From: JAAELZ01 sp965237995
GTDB taxonomy: Bacteria; Pseudomonadota; Gammaproteobacteria; Arenicellales; Poriferihabitantaceae
Direction: 5' to 3'
DNA length: 64,000 nt
Assembly (NCBI GenBank): GCA_965237995.1
Contig: CBDEGO010000002.1
Span: forward strand, 689,211-753,210
Below are positions 35,854 through 45,730 of the stretch, piece by piece. Positions within the stretch are counted from its first letter, which is position 1; every line of letters starts with the position of its first letter. The notes under the pieces are model-generated. The model made no database searches, had not been told where the DNA came from, and saw nothing but the letters and a program-made list of their open reading frames with translations. The position numbers and the translations under genes were made by a program.

Positions 35854-36543
35854 TTAACTATCAAGCAGTAGCAGATAAATCGCGCCCGTAATAGAAGGGG
35901 TTTTACGAATATCACTAAATGACTGAAAGGCCGTATCTGCCATCAAGCTGTAACCTGCAAGGTTGGGGTGCAAATGGTCGGGCATTAAGCTAAACCACGT
36001 GGCCAATGAAGCCGCGCTATAAAAATCCACCAAACCGATATTTTCATCAGCACTAAGTGAGCGAATTAAATTATTCGTACTAGCAATGGCAAAATTACCG
36101 TCAAACCTTGGCAATAGCGTACCAACAAGCGGTTCTGCTCCGAAGGCTTGAATATCATCAACGACATGACCGATCGCATTGATAATAGTACCCGGCGATA
36201 AACCAAATGGAAGATCGTTTGTACCTTCCATCAAAACAACGTAATGCGGATTCGATTGCCCCAGCACATAATTGATACGCGACTGACCTGAACTTGGGCC
36301 TGCAATATCACTGATAAGCTGCGCTGGATAGCCCCAGTTTCTTACAAGCACATTCCAATTCGCGGCGTTTAACTGGGCTTCTAAACCAGGTACATACCCA
36401 CCGTTGCGCTCACCAGAACCAATATTCTGGTAATAGGGCCAACCTCTAGTAATGCTATCGCCATAAGCGACCACCGTTTGCTGCGCCGTGACGGAATAAG
36501 TTGCCCAAAATAGCAACCAACAACTAAATTGAAAAATTCTCAT
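35854..36543 (-). CDS. Secreted SGNH/GDSL hydrolase
   Basis: A 229-residue lipase/esterase-like protein with a signal peptide (cleavage near VTAQQ). It has the four SGNH blocks: AYGDSITRG (Ser), RNWGYPAQ (Gly), MEGTNDLPF (Asn) and MPDHLHPNLAG (Asp/His). It therefore hydrolyses an ester, acetyl or thioester outside the cytoplasm. The start at ATG 36543 overlaps the upstream gene's stop by four bases (ATGA), so the two are coupled. It ends with a hydrophobic AIYLLLLDS. Confidence 0.82.
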   Translation of the reverse strand: MRIFQFSCWLLFWATYSVTAQQTVVAYGDSITRGWPYYQNIGSGERNGGYVPGLEAQLNAANWNVLVRNWGYPAQLISDIAGPSSGQSRINYVLGQSNPHYVVLMEGTNDLPFGLSPGTIINAIGHVVDDIQAFGAEPLVGTLLPRFDGNFAIASTNNLIRSLSADENIGLVDFYSAASLATWFSLMPDHLHPNLAGYSLMADTAFQSFSDIRKTPSITGAIYLLLLDS

Positions 36544-37484
36544 TGGGGCCACAATCGAGCTGTTTGTCCATTGTCTGTTTCTATCGCCCCGCCAAATACT
36601 TCCAATTCGCCTACTATTTGTTTATAAGATTCTTGAAGGTCACTCGGCACTTTTCTAGGAGCTGTGAGTAAATCGGCATCCTCAAGTGGCACAATTTTTA
36701 GCTCTGTAGTGAGTGCAATGGCAATGTCGGATAAATCAGAGTTCCCTCTTTCTTTTCTCAATGTCGGTGAGCTTAAAGCTTGAGCTGTCTCTATCACCAA
36801 ACTGAGTTGTTGTTGTTCTGATCTGCTTGAACGGTACCAAGTAAGCAATAAATCACCATTTTCATGCAAACTAAAGTTTGGCAAGGTATCTGAATACCCA
36901 TCTACTGCAGTTAGCCGGCGTGGGGCATGCCACTGGCCATCGAAATATTTGGTGAGGAACACGTCATCCTGCTTGCCATCAAATTGAGTCCACGCCACCC
37001 AAGTTTGAGCTTCTGCACCACTTCCTGTGAAAAATACCGCCGGCCCAAATACCCACCCAACTGAATCAGGAACCTGTGTCACTGACAGCACCTGTCCTAG
37101 CTGATCGATATTGGCCATATAGATCGAATTATGCTGCGACTCGTTGCGCGCCCAGACAACCTTACTTAGGCCCTTTTCGCTATGTAACATCGGTGCGACG
37201 TTGGTGCCAGCATGACTTAATGCTAACGGCGTTGTACCGTTGGAGAAATACACGTTAATGCCATCTTGATCCTGTCGCGCCCATACTGCCTTGTCAGCAA
37301 CCGCTGCATTACTGAGCATCGCTATCATTAGCGTAAGCATAACGGTCAGCCCAAATAAATCGAGCTTCTCTTTCGCATCCCGCAAAAAACAACCGCCGTC
37401 ACGCTTTTGATACTTAATCAAACGGCTCAGGCTTTTATTTTTAGACAAACGTCCCATTTGACTATATCCAAACCTTCTATACAT
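36540..37484 (-). CDS. Secreted repeat protein, probably beta-propeller-like
   Basis: A 314-residue protein with a signal sequence starting near residue 42 (LFGLTVMLTLMIAMLSNAAVA). The mature part contains repeated strand motifs: KAVWARQDQDGINVYFSNG, KVVWARNESQHNSIYMANI, TWVAWTQFDGKQDDVFLTK and LLLTWYRSSR. These recall sialidase/Asp-box-like or BNR repeat propellers, but no Asp box is complete. The start is uncertain; the first 40 residues are polar and a later Met (37457) is possible. It is coupled to the SGNH hydrolase, suggesting a shared extracellular substrate. Confidence 0.65.
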   Translation of the reverse strand: MYRRFGYSQMGRLSKNKSLSRLIKYQKRDGGCFLRDAKEKLDLFGLTVMLTLMIAMLSNAAVADKAVWARQDQDGINVYFSNGTTPLALSHAGTNVAPMLHSEKGLSKVVWARNESQHNSIYMANIDQLGQVLSVTQVPDSVGWVFGPAVFFTGSGAEAQTWVAWTQFDGKQDDVFLTKYFDGQWHAPRRLTAVDGYSDTLPNFSLHENGDLLLTWYRSSRSEQQQLSLVIETAQALSSPTLRKERGNSDLSDIAIALTTELKIVPLEDADLLTAPRKVPSDLQESYKQIVGELEVFGGAIETDNGQTARLWPQ

Positions 37485-37559
37485 ACTAATCGGATCATTA
37501 TAATCGATAAACGGTGATGTGGCTACCCACTGTTTTTCTGCTGATAGAATTTAGCCAAT

Positions 37560-38267
37560 TCAAACCGCAGATTTCTGGTCGTATCGGAGCAACTCGGTAA
37601 ACACGCGACGAGTACGAAAACCGCCTTCGGGCAATTGACGTTCCAGCAAATTTCTTAGCAGTCGCTTACTTTGTTGACGCGTGGAATCAGAGGTGAATTG
37701 CCGATTGTTTAAATCTACCAAACACTGACCACTCACCTGTAAAGCTTGCTGTGCCTCAGTATGCTCGATAACCACTGGCCCTTTTTCAGGATAATAGAAA
37801 TATTGCTTGTGCAACTCAATAGCTTCTCCGCTGTTTGCATCGTGATCTAAAATTAACCCATACCCTACTTCACTCAGCAGGGCGCACTCAAAATATCTGA
37901 GTACATCTGCAGGACATTGTTCTGTTTGAAGTTGCAGCACGCACTCATGATAGGCATCGAATAACGCTTCATGTGCGTCGTTGGCATGCAGAAACTTAAA
38001 TACCAATTCATTTGCGTAATACAAAGAAGCCAGCGCTGTTCGCGTTAGCTTTATATTATTTACATTCGCCATCTCTACGCCCGTGAGCGTTTGCAGTGAA
38101 TTTCGACCTGACCAACTAATCTTCAAAAACTGGAAGCACTGTAAAGAGGCCCGACTTCCTGTTTTTTGCTTCCTCGCCCCTTTAGCTAATAACCTGAAAC
38201 GTCCATATTCACGAGTAAACACATCCACCAACAAACTGCTTTCTGACCAAGGCCTAACATGCAGCAC
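37560..38267 (-). CDS. recO: DNA repair protein RecO
   Basis: The recombination mediator that loads RecA with RecR. The N-terminal OB fold reads VLHVRPWSESSLLVDVFTREYGRFRLLAKGARK. GTG 38267 is the first ordinary start, but it begins inside the conserved fold. Upstream, in frame and without a stop, are codons for RIQQQAAY, matching family N-termini. A good GAGGA Shine-Dalgarno within the end of era is well placed for an ATC (38294) or ATT (38288) start. The real start may therefore be non-canonical. It ends an lepA-lepB-rnc-era-recO block. Confidence 0.9.
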   Translation of the reverse strand: MLHVRPWSESSLLVDVFTREYGRFRLLAKGARKQKTGSRASLQCFQFLKISWSGRNSLQTLTGVEMANVNNIKLTRTALASLYYANELVFKFLHANDAHEALFDAYHECVLQLQTEQCPADVLRYFECALLSEVGYGLILDHDANSGEAIELHKQYFYYPEKGPVVIEHTEAQQALQVSGQCLVDLNNRQFTSDSTRQQSKRLLRNLLERQLPEGGFRTRRVFTELLRYDQKSAV

Positions 38268-38296
38268 ATACGCGGCTTGTTGCTGAATTCGGATCG

Positions 38297-39211
38297 CTAA
38301 TCCTCGCCATACCCAAAAGATTTCAGCACAGCCGCATTATCAGCCCAACCCTTACGCACTTTCACCCACAAAGAAACGTGGGTGCGTTTACCAAACAACA
38401 ACTGCATCTGTTTTCGCGCGCGTATGCCGATCTCTTTAAGGCGTTCGCCATTTTTACCGACTAAAATACCTTTTTGGCCTTTCCGGTCAACCCAAATCGT
38501 CATATCCGTAGCGAGGATATGATCATCATCTTTAAACTCAAAGCTGTTCACCTCCACCGCGGTTGAGTAGGGCAGCTCCTGCCCTAGCTGTCGGAATATT
38601 TGTTCTCGCACTAGCTCGGCAGCCAAAAAACGCTGGCTTTTGTCTGTTATCTGATCTTCTGGAAACCCAAACCCTAATCCGTCACTGGGTAGCTGTTCTA
38701 TCAGCTTGCTTTGTAAGTCATCGATATTTTGCTTACGTTTTACAGACAAAGGAATGATATGCGTGAAATCAAGCCGTTGCTGGCTATCAGCAATCAATGG
38801 CAACAATTGGTCTTTGTCTTTAAGCTTGTCAATTTTATTAATCAATAATAAAACGGGGGCGTTCGGCTTACCAATGGCGGCTAAAGCCAACTGCGTTTCT
38901 GCATTCCAGCCACGGTCATCCATCATAAATAATACGGCATCAACATCTTCAAGACTGCTAATCGCCGCTTTGTTGATCATTTTATTTAATTTGTTCTTAC
39001 CTGTCTCGTGAATGCCAGGGGTATCCACGAATACTATCTGCGCATTTTTTGTGGTTTTTATTCCTATGATACGATGGCGTGTGGTTTGTGGCTTGCGTGA
39101 AGTGATGGCCACTTTATGGCCAATCATATAATTAACCAGCGTTGATTTACCTGCATTCGGCGGCCCGACGACGGCAACAAAGCCAAATTTAATATTGTTA
39201 TCTTCTGTCAT
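38297..39211 (-). CDS. era: GTPase Era
   Basis: The ribosome assembly GTPase that binds 16S rRNA near the 3' end. It has 304 residues with G1 GPPNAGKS (16-23), FVDTPGIHETGK, INKIDKL and a KH domain (ILVGKNGERLKEIG). Its start overlaps the rnc stop by four bases (ATGA), and its end supplies the Shine-Dalgarno for recO. Gammaproteobacterial order rnc-era-recO is conserved. Confidence 0.97.
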   Translation of the reverse strand: MTEDNNIKFGFVAVVGPPNAGKSTLVNYMIGHKVAITSRKPQTTRHRIIGIKTTKNAQIVFVDTPGIHETGKNKLNKMINKAAISSLEDVDAVLFMMDDRGWNAETQLALAAIGKPNAPVLLLINKIDKLKDKDQLLPLIADSQQRLDFTHIIPLSVKRKQNIDDLQSKLIEQLPSDGLGFGFPEDQITDKSQRFLAAELVREQIFRQLGQELPYSTAVEVNSFEFKDDDHILATDMTIWVDRKGQKGILVGKNGERLKEIGIRARKQMQLLFGKRTHVSLWVKVRKGWADNAAVLKSFGYGED

Positions 39212-39873
39212 TTCAAGGCATCAAGCGCTAATTTTGCGGCTAATTGTTCTGCAACCCGTCTGCTTTTTCCAGTGGCATTAAAGTAGCGATCTGGTTCTTT
39301 CAAAACGCATTGCACTTCAAAATTCAAGTCATGTGCTTTGCCTGATTGGGACACAATTAAATAGTCGGGCAATGGTAGGCCTTGGCGTTGCAAAGCTTCT
39401 TGAAGTTTGGTTTTTGCGTCTTTTTCAATAGTAGGTTTAACGGTATCGAGTCGGCTCTCAAAAAGCGCCAATACCACCTTCTTAACAGAAGCGAAGTCAC
39501 TATCTAAATACACCGCACCTAATACGGCTTCCAGCGCATCAGCGCGAATCGAACTGCGCTTGCGGCCGCCAGTTTTACGCTCCCCAGCACCCACTATCAG
39601 CAGCTGTTCAAATTCTAACTCATGCGCGATGACGGCTAAGGTTTCTCCACGCACTAGCCTTGCCCGCATGCGCGTCAATTTACCTTCTTGCGCATCCGGA
39701 AAGCGCTGAAACAACGCTTCAGCAATGATGGTACCCAGCATAGCATCGCCTAAAAATTCTAGGCGTTCATTGTTATGGCGACCAACGCTGCGATGCGTCA
39801 GCGCGGCCTTAAGTAAGTCTAAATCGTTAAACTGATAGCTTAACGATTGTTGTAGTGCCGTTAAATTTGACAT
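39208..39873 (-). CDS. rnc: Ribonuclease III
   Basis: A double-strand-specific RNase that processes rRNA and mRNA. ERLEFLGDAMLG is the catalytic signature, and the C-terminal dsRNA-binding domain (KTKLQEALQ to LAAKLALDAL) is complete. I start at ATG 39873 rather than the preceding TTG. It lies between lepB and era. Confidence 0.97.
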   Translation of the reverse strand: MSNLTALQQSLSYQFNDLDLLKAALTHRSVGRHNNERLEFLGDAMLGTIIAEALFQRFPDAQEGKLTRMRARLVRGETLAVIAHELEFEQLLIVGAGERKTGGRKRSSIRADALEAVLGAVYLDSDFASVKKVVLALFESRLDTVKPTIEKDAKTKLQEALQRQGLPLPDYLIVSQSGKAHDLNFEVQCVLKEPDRYFNATGKSRRVAEQLAAKLALDALK

Positions 39874-39888
39874 CAAATTTGCAGATAC

Positions 39889-40641
39889 TTATTCGATGAC
39901 TGTCCCAATCCGTCCCCAGTCAATTCCCCCGCCAGAGATTACTTTCCAACTCATCCAGATAAAAAAGGCACGTCCCACCATGTATTCTTCGGGTACAAAG
40001 CCCCAGACACGGCTATCGCTGCTATTGTCACGGTTATCGCCCATCACAAAATAATGGCCTTCGGGTACAACGACGCGGTCATATTGATTCTGTCGAGACC
40101 GGCCTGTCGCCAATATATCGTGCGTCACGTCGCCGAGCACTTCTGATTTAATCGTACCGGTATATCTGCGGCGGTCGTTAGCAATATGGTTTTGTTTGGT
40201 TATTTCAGACTCCACTTCCACCCCATTTATCATCAAGCGGCCGTTGCGCGCTTCTATTTTATCTCCAGGTAGACCAACCAAACGCTTTATATAATTCACC
40301 TTTGGGTCACGTGGGTACCGAAAAACCACTACATCACCGCGCTCTGGTGATCCAGTTGGAATCACCTTTTTATAGATTATAGGCAGTTTAATTCCGTAGG
40401 CACTTTTATTAACGAGAATAAAATCACCTAAATGCAATGTGGGCAACATTGAACCCGATGGAATCCGAAAAGGTTCGGCAACAAAGGAGCGCAAGGCGAA
40501 TACGATGATGACGACGGGAAATAGCGCGCGTCCGTAATCTACAATGGTTGATTCGCCTTCTTCTTTTGCGCTTAGTTTGCCCCACAATACCGCAATACCT
40601 GTGATGACCGAAGCCACTAATAGAATCCACTCTAAAACCAT
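39889..40641 (-). CDS. lepB: Signal peptidase I
   Basis: The inner-membrane leader peptidase, 250 residues with two N-terminal hydrophobic segments. The catalytic serine is in PSGSMLPTL and the catalytic lysine in FRYPRDPKVNYIKRLVG. The conserved GDNRDNSSDSRVWG box follows. It is immediately downstream of lepA (8 bases) and 15 bases before rnc, the classic lep operon. Confidence 0.96.
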   Translation of the reverse strand: MVLEWILLVASVITGIAVLWGKLSAKEEGESTIVDYGRALFPVVIIVFALRSFVAEPFRIPSGSMLPTLHLGDFILVNKSAYGIKLPIIYKKVIPTGSPERGDVVVFRYPRDPKVNYIKRLVGLPGDKIEARNGRLMINGVEVESEITKQNHIANDRRRYTGTIKSEVLGDVTHDILATGRSRQNQYDRVVVPEGHYFVMGDNRDNSSDSRVWGFVPEEYMVGRAFFIWMSWKVISGGGIDWGRIGTVIE

Positions 40642-40649
40642 ATCTAAAC

Positions 40650-42461
40650 CTATTCGTCTACTTTAAGAACGGCCAAAAAGGCCTCTTGAGGAATATGCAC
40701 AGAGCCGACTTGCTTCATGCGTTTTTTCCCTTCCTTTTGTTTTTCTAATAATTTTCGCTTTCGCGTAATATCACCACCGTAACATTTGGCTGTTACATTT
40801 TTACGCAACGCTTTGACCGTTTCACGCGCAATCACCTTTGCACCAATAGCAGCTTGAATCGCCACATCAAACATCTGCCGAGGAATAATTTTGCGCATTC
40901 TAGAGACAAGAATTCTACCACGATATATTGATTGGTCCTTATGTACTAATAAGGCAAGCGGATCCACCTTTTCGCCGTTGATCATTATATCTACTTTCAC
41001 CATATTTGCCGGACGATATTCTAGAAATTCATAGTCCAAGGAGGCGTAGCCCCGCGTTGTAGATTTCAATAAATCGAAAAAGTCCAACACCACTTCGTTA
41101 AGCGGCAGTTGAAACTCCATCATCACCTGCTGTGAATGATAAACCGAGTTGACTTGAACACCCCGTTTTTCAATACATAAGGTCATCACCGCCCCAACAT
41201 AGTCTTGCGGAGTCAAAATTCGCGCCGTGATAAAGGGCTCACGAATTTCCTTAATCTTGTTAGATTCAGGCAATTCAGCTGGGTTATCAATCATGATGAT
41301 ATCCCCTTTTTCCATTTCTACTTCGTAAATTACCGTCGGCGCGGTGGTAATTAAGTCAATATCGTACTCTCGCTCCAGCCGCTCTTGAATGATTTCCATA
41401 TGCAATAAGCCCAGAAATCCGCAGCGAAAACCAAAGCCTAATGCTTGCGAGGTTTCCGGCTCATAATGTAAAGCCGCGTCGTTCAAACTGAGTTTATCTA
41501 GCGCTGTTCTAAAGTTTTCAAAGTCAGCGCTATCGATTGGATACAAGCCTGCAAACACCGTCGGTTGAGCTTCTTTAAAGCCAACGAGTGGCGCTTTAGC
41601 TGGATTATTGGCGAGTGTAATCGTATCACCGACTCGCGCTGATCGAACGTCTTTAAGCGAGGCCATGACAAAGCCCACCCTACCCGTACCTAGTGACAGC
41701 GTTTTTTCTGGTTTCGGCGTAAAGATACCAGTTTGCTCAACTAGGTGATCATCACCTGTCGACATCATGCGAATTTTAGTTTTTTTATTACCAATTAATT
41801 CACCCTGCATCACTCGTACCAAGGAGACCACACCCAAATAGTTGTCAAACCAAGAATCCATGATTAGAGCTTGCAAGGGCGCTGTTGTCTCTCCTTGCGG
41901 CGGTGGCAATAATTCAACCACCGCTTCCAACACCGCCTCGATGCCTTCTCCTGTTTTTGCGCTGGTCAATAAGGCGTCCGAAGCATCAATACCGATAACA
42001 TCTTCAATTTCCTTCTTAACGCGGTCTGGGTCGGCAGAAGGTAAATCAATTTTATTAATGACAGGGATAATCTCAAGGCCCAGCTCGACCGCGGTGTAGG
42101 TGTTAGCCACCGTTTGGGCTTCCACGCCTTGCGTTGAGTCAACAACTAACAATACCCCTTCACACGCCGTCAGTGATCGTGACACCTCATAGGAGAAATC
42201 TACGTGGCCTGGCGTATCAATAAAATTAAACAGATAAGTATGTCCGTCACTGGCCAAATAATTAAGCGAAACACTTTGCGCTTTAATTGTAATGCCGCGT
42301 TCGCGCTCGATATCCATCGAATCTAACACTTGCTCTTTCATCTCACGATCAGCCAAGCCATCACAGGCCTGGATCAATCGGTCCGCCAAGGTGGACTTCC
42401 CATGATCAACGTGCGCGATAATGGCAAAATTGCGGATATGATTGAGATCAGTTTCGATCAT
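40650..42461 (-). CDS. lepA: Elongation factor 4 (LepA)
   Basis: A translational GTPase that can remodel ribosomes. It has the G1 AHVDHGKST, FIDTPGHVDFSYEVSRSL and a NKIDLPSAD box, with the C-terminal EF4-specific domain ending KKRMKQVGSVHIPQEAFLAVLKVDE (split by the family's conserved KQVG). I start at ATG 42461 (MIETDLNHIRNF); the longer frame adds eight residues not typical of the family. Confidence 0.96.
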   Translation of the reverse strand: MIETDLNHIRNFAIIAHVDHGKSTLADRLIQACDGLADREMKEQVLDSMDIERERGITIKAQSVSLNYLASDGHTYLFNFIDTPGHVDFSYEVSRSLTACEGVLLVVDSTQGVEAQTVANTYTAVELGLEIIPVINKIDLPSADPDRVKKEIEDVIGIDASDALLTSAKTGEGIEAVLEAVVELLPPPQGETTAPLQALIMDSWFDNYLGVVSLVRVMQGELIGNKKTKIRMMSTGDDHLVEQTGIFTPKPEKTLSLGTGRVGFVMASLKDVRSARVGDTITLANNPAKAPLVGFKEAQPTVFAGLYPIDSADFENFRTALDKLSLNDAALHYEPETSQALGFGFRCGFLGLLHMEIIQERLEREYDIDLITTAPTVIYEVEMEKGDIIMIDNPAELPESNKIKEIREPFITARILTPQDYVGAVMTLCIEKRGVQVNSVYHSQQVMMEFQLPLNEVVLDFFDLLKSTTRGYASLDYEFLEYRPANMVKVDIMINGEKVDPLALLVHKDQSIYRGRILVSRMRKIIPRQMFDVAIQAAIGAKVIARETVKALRKNVTAKCYGGDITRKRKLLEKQKEGKKRMKQVGSVHIPQEAFLAVLKVDE

Positions 42462-42555
42462 TACAAATACGGAGAATGGCCCCAAATAAAATAGGCGCCG
42501 ATTGTACCTAATGTCGATGCTCTTGTATGCACAAACCAGATCGCACCGAGGCGGA

Positions 42556-43407
42556 TTAATTTAAGCCAATAGCGGTTCCAGCTCGATCATAGTATCGCGC
42601 GCGAAAAAGCAGCCGAGGCGTATCATCTAAATCGTCAAAAGCAGATCGACTATGCAAGACATTGTTGCAAATAAGTCCTTGTCCAACTTTAAGCTTACCT
42701 CGCAAAATAAACGGTGAATTTGAATTAAGAAATTCGGTTATTGCTTGGCGTGCCTCTGTGACGACTGCGCCTTCTTTCCATTGAATATTTTTCAATCTGG
42801 CTGAATAGCGCATATGCAAATGCCCCGAATTTAGTAGACTAAATACTGGGCCAGTTTGCCGTTCTCGAATTACTTTGCCAGCTAATACGTTTGCCGGAAT
42901 CGTCATCACATTTATGTCACTTAAGGCTTGGATATAGCGGGTATCAAGATCACGCAAATGACAATAAACCATTTCATGATCGACCAGACCATTGACGCCT
43001 CCGACAGCGGCTGGGTTGACGCAATGTAATGTAAATGCGCCAATCCGTCTATCCAATGAATTGTAGTACCCGTCAGTGTGCCAACTAAGTGGTCGATTGG
43101 TATACGGGATATAACCACCCGTCTGCTTCAGTTTTGAACAGCTAATTTCACTAAAGCCCAATGGTCCACTCTGTAAGTTGGGGGCGATGTCGCAAAGACT
43201 ATACTGTTTATAAAGTTGGGCTAACTGCACTTGGCAGTTGTCGACCGTTTCACTGCCATAAATCGCCATATTGCAGCGGTTTAAATTAGCATTCACGCCT
43301 TGGGCAGACGTAATTAGGTCATCGAAAGAGCGTGGATAATGTGCTATTTTTTGTCGCTTCCACTGTTGATATGCCGGGGTTTCATCCAGGCTAAAATGGG
43401 GCAGCAT
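42556..43407 (-). CDS. TauD/TfdA-family Fe(II)/2-oxoglutarate-dependent dioxygenase
   Basis: A non-heme iron dioxygenase of 283 residues. The iron ligands are LSWHTDGYYN (His110, Asp112) and the distal histidine in CNNVLHSRSAF. The 2-oxoglutarate arginine is in RLLFRARYYD. The substrate is unknown; family members hydroxylate taurine, betaine or lipids. I start at ATG 43407, which overlaps the upstream hydroxylase stop (TGATG) by one base, so the two are coupled. Confidence 0.84.
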   Translation of the reverse strand: MLPHFSLDETPAYQQWKRQKIAHYPRSFDDLITSAQGVNANLNRCNMAIYGSETVDNCQVQLAQLYKQYSLCDIAPNLQSGPLGFSEISCSKLKQTGGYIPYTNRPLSWHTDGYYNSLDRRIGAFTLHCVNPAAVGGVNGLVDHEMVYCHLRDLDTRYIQALSDINVMTIPANVLAGKVIRERQTGPVFSLLNSGHLHMRYSARLKNIQWKEGAVVTEARQAITEFLNSNSPFILRGKLKVGQGLICNNVLHSRSAFDDLDDTPRLLFRARYYDRAGTAIGLN

Positions 43408-44246
43408 CAAGATTTTATCGTCGAAGGGTTTACTTCAGCATCAATTGGTTGCCTAAACGGCTGGGTTAGCAGGCTATCCAAACGCGCTTCTTTTGTAGCG
43501 CGATAATCAGACAAGCCAATGCGCATATTTTCGTGGCCATCTCTAGGCTGTTCGCCGTAAGTATGAAACAATCGATCCCAAAGTGACAGATTAAAGCCGA
43601 AATTAAGATTCAGCTCGTCAGGATAAACAGAGTGGTGAATACGGTGCATATCAGGCGTCACTATCACTTTCCTTAGCGCTACATCGATCTTATACGGTAT
43701 CTTAAAGTTGCTGTGATTGAACATCGCGGTTGCATTGAGCACTATTTCAAATAATACCACCGCCCACGGAGACGCCCCTAAAACAGTGATCAATACCAGC
43801 TTAATCAACACTGAAATAATTATTTCTACGGGGTGAAAACGTGAACCAGTGGTGACGTCGTATTCCGTGTCCGTATGATGCATTTTATGCACCTGCCACA
43901 TGATAGGAATACTGTGCGCGAAGCGGTGTTGCCAGTATATGCCTACATCAAGTGCAACCACCGCAAGCATCAACTCTAAGCCACTCGGCAATGACAGCCA
44001 ATTGAATAAGCCTACATTCCAACTTGATGCCTGAAAAGCAACCCAAACTGTCGCTCCCGGCAAAATTAACCTGACCACAAGCGTATTTAAAACAACCAAC
44101 CCAATATTACTGGGCCAACGTAGCAGGCGACGCTGATCTTTGCGTCGCGGAAATAGGCACTCAGCAATAATCATTAAAGCAAATATGCCCATAAAGAAAC
44201 CAAACCGTAAGCTTGGTTCTAGTTGTTGTAACGATTCGAATTGCAT
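43407..44246 (-). CDS. Fatty acid hydroxylase/sterol desaturase superfamily membrane protein
   Basis: A 279-residue integral membrane di-iron enzyme. The three histidine boxes HRFAH (107-111), HKMHH (120-124) and HRIHH (201-205) are complete. It probably hydroxylates or desaturates a lipid or sterol ring. It is coupled with the TauD-like dioxygenase, so the pair probably act in succession on a lipid. No steroid genes are adjacent, although a cholesterol-oxidase-like gene is 8.6 kb away. Confidence 0.85.
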   Translation of the reverse strand: MQFESLQQLEPSLRFGFFMGIFALMIIAECLFPRRKDQRRLLRWPSNIGLVVLNTLVVRLILPGATVWVAFQASSWNVGLFNWLSLPSGLELMLAVVALDVGIYWQHRFAHSIPIMWQVHKMHHTDTEYDVTTGSRFHPVEIIISVLIKLVLITVLGASPWAVVLFEIVLNATAMFNHSNFKIPYKIDVALRKVIVTPDMHRIHHSVYPDELNLNFGFNLSLWDRLFHTYGEQPRDGHENMRIGLSDYRATKEARLDSLLTQPFRQPIDAEVNPSTIKS

Positions 44247-44428
44247 CTATTAATTCTGACTTCTCTCAATTAGCTATGACAACTAAATCATAGAGACAGT
44301 TGCAGCGCTACGCAATAATCAATAAGAGTGGGATGTATCGCCTCATTAGTGGGTAAATAAGCACAGAGGTAAGATCGCAAACCACTAACGATTCCAACAG
44401 CGCTGAACTAGAACTGTTGAACGCTATA

Positions 44429-45346
44429 CTAATCTTCTTGCATGTCCACCATCAACTTTTTGGGCGCTACCATTCCTAACCCGACCATCTCGCCTAAGCC
44501 TAAGAACAGACCATCGACACCATACATTCTGACACTGCTATTTATCGGCGCGTCAGACGCCCTGACTGCCTGCCCACGTAATAAATAAAACGTCGCTTCC
44601 TCCGACAGATCTACTTTGGGTAAACTCGCCACTGCCGAATCAGACGGCCGAAGTACTTGCTGTCTATCCGTTGCGAAAGGCATTGCCTCAAGCTCATCAA
44701 TGGTTATCGTCTGGTTTAAATATAAATCCCCTACCTGAGTTCGGCGTAATGCGGAAACATGCGCGCCACAACCAAGGGCTGAACCGATGTCTTCCGTCAA
44801 CGAGCGGATGTAATAGCCGCTAGAGCAATGTACCTCTAATTGAAGCTGTTGCTCGTTTCTATCGAGTAGCTTGATAGTATGCGCGATAACAGGGCGCCGT
44901 TTTCGCTCAATGTCTATGCCTTTACGTGCGTATTTATATAACGGTTGTCCATTGTGCTTAAGCGCCGAATACATGGGCGGCATTTGTTCTTGTGGACCGA
45001 TAAACTGGTCAATGGCGCCATGAAGTTGTTGGTCACTTACATCAACTGCTTTGGTGTCTAGCACTTCGCCATCTGCATCGCCCGTGGTGGTCGTTGCTCC
45101 TAGGGTAATGGTCACTTCGTAGCGCTTATCTGCGCCTAACAAATAGCCCGATACCTTGGTTGCCTGCCCAAAGCAAAGTGGTAACAGCCCTGTCGCTAAC
45201 GGATCTAACGCACCTGTATGCCCTGCCTTTCGGGCGTCGAGCAAACGCTTTACAGTTTGCAATGCTTGGTTTGAAGTTTTCCCTGCGGGTTTATCTAGCA
45301 ACAATATGCCGTTAACGATATTGCCGCGCGCTTTGCGCCGTCCCAC
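44429..45346 (-). CDS. truB: tRNA pseudouridine synthase B
   Basis: Modifies U55 of tRNAs. It has 305 residues with GHTGALDPLATG (catalytic aspartate) and a C-terminal PUA-like domain. The start is a GTG (45346) two bases after rbfA's stop. It is the last gene of the metY-rimP-nusA-infB-rbfA-truB operon. Confidence 0.96.
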   Translation of the reverse strand: MGRRKARGNIVNGILLLDKPAGKTSNQALQTVKRLLDARKAGHTGALDPLATGLLPLCFGQATKVSGYLLGADKRYEVTITLGATTTTGDADGEVLDTKAVDVSDQQLHGAIDQFIGPQEQMPPMYSALKHNGQPLYKYARKGIDIERKRRPVIAHTIKLLDRNEQQLQLEVHCSSGYYIRSLTEDIGSALGCGAHVSALRRTQVGDLYLNQTITIDELEAMPFATDRQQVLRPSDSAVASLPKVDLSEEATFYLLRGQAVRASDAPINSSVRMYGVDGLFLGLGEMVGLGMVAPKKLMVDMQED

Positions 45347-45347
45347 T

Positions 45348-45710
45348 TTAGTCCGTGGACGCCGAATCGGTTTGGACAGAATCGATCAGCTTTGAAAGTG
45401 CTACCCCTTCCTGAATACTAACGTCGTGTTCGAATATTAGTCGCGGCGTACCTCGCTGATTAAGCGTTTGGCTAAGTTGGCGACGTAAAAAGCTGGCGGC
45501 GCTGTGAAGTGCAGCCATGCTACCTTCTACCTGTTCGTCTTTAAACACGTTTATGTAAACGACAGCGGTTTTGTAATCTTTACTCAATCGCACATCACTT
45601 ACGCCAACCATGCCCAAGCGTGGGTCAGATAGTTCCCTACTAATTAAAGCGGACAAATTCCGCTTAATTTGTTCTCCAACTCTTCTGCTGCGATCACTGC
45701 GTTCAATCAT
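45348..45710 (-). CDS. rbfA: Ribosome-binding factor A
   Basis: A 16S rRNA maturation factor of 120 residues with a type II KH fold. It reads VGEQIKRNLSALISRELSDPRL, then VSDVRLSKDYKTAVVYI and RGTPRLIFEHD. It sits between infB and truB. Confidence 0.96.
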   Translation of the reverse strand: MIERSDRSRRVGEQIKRNLSALISRELSDPRLGMVGVSDVRLSKDYKTAVVYINVFKDEQVEGSMAALHSAASFLRRQLSQTLNQRGTPRLIFEHDVSIQEGVALSKLIDSVQTDSASTD

Positions 45711-45730
45711 GGTAAAAGCTTAGGCCGGTG

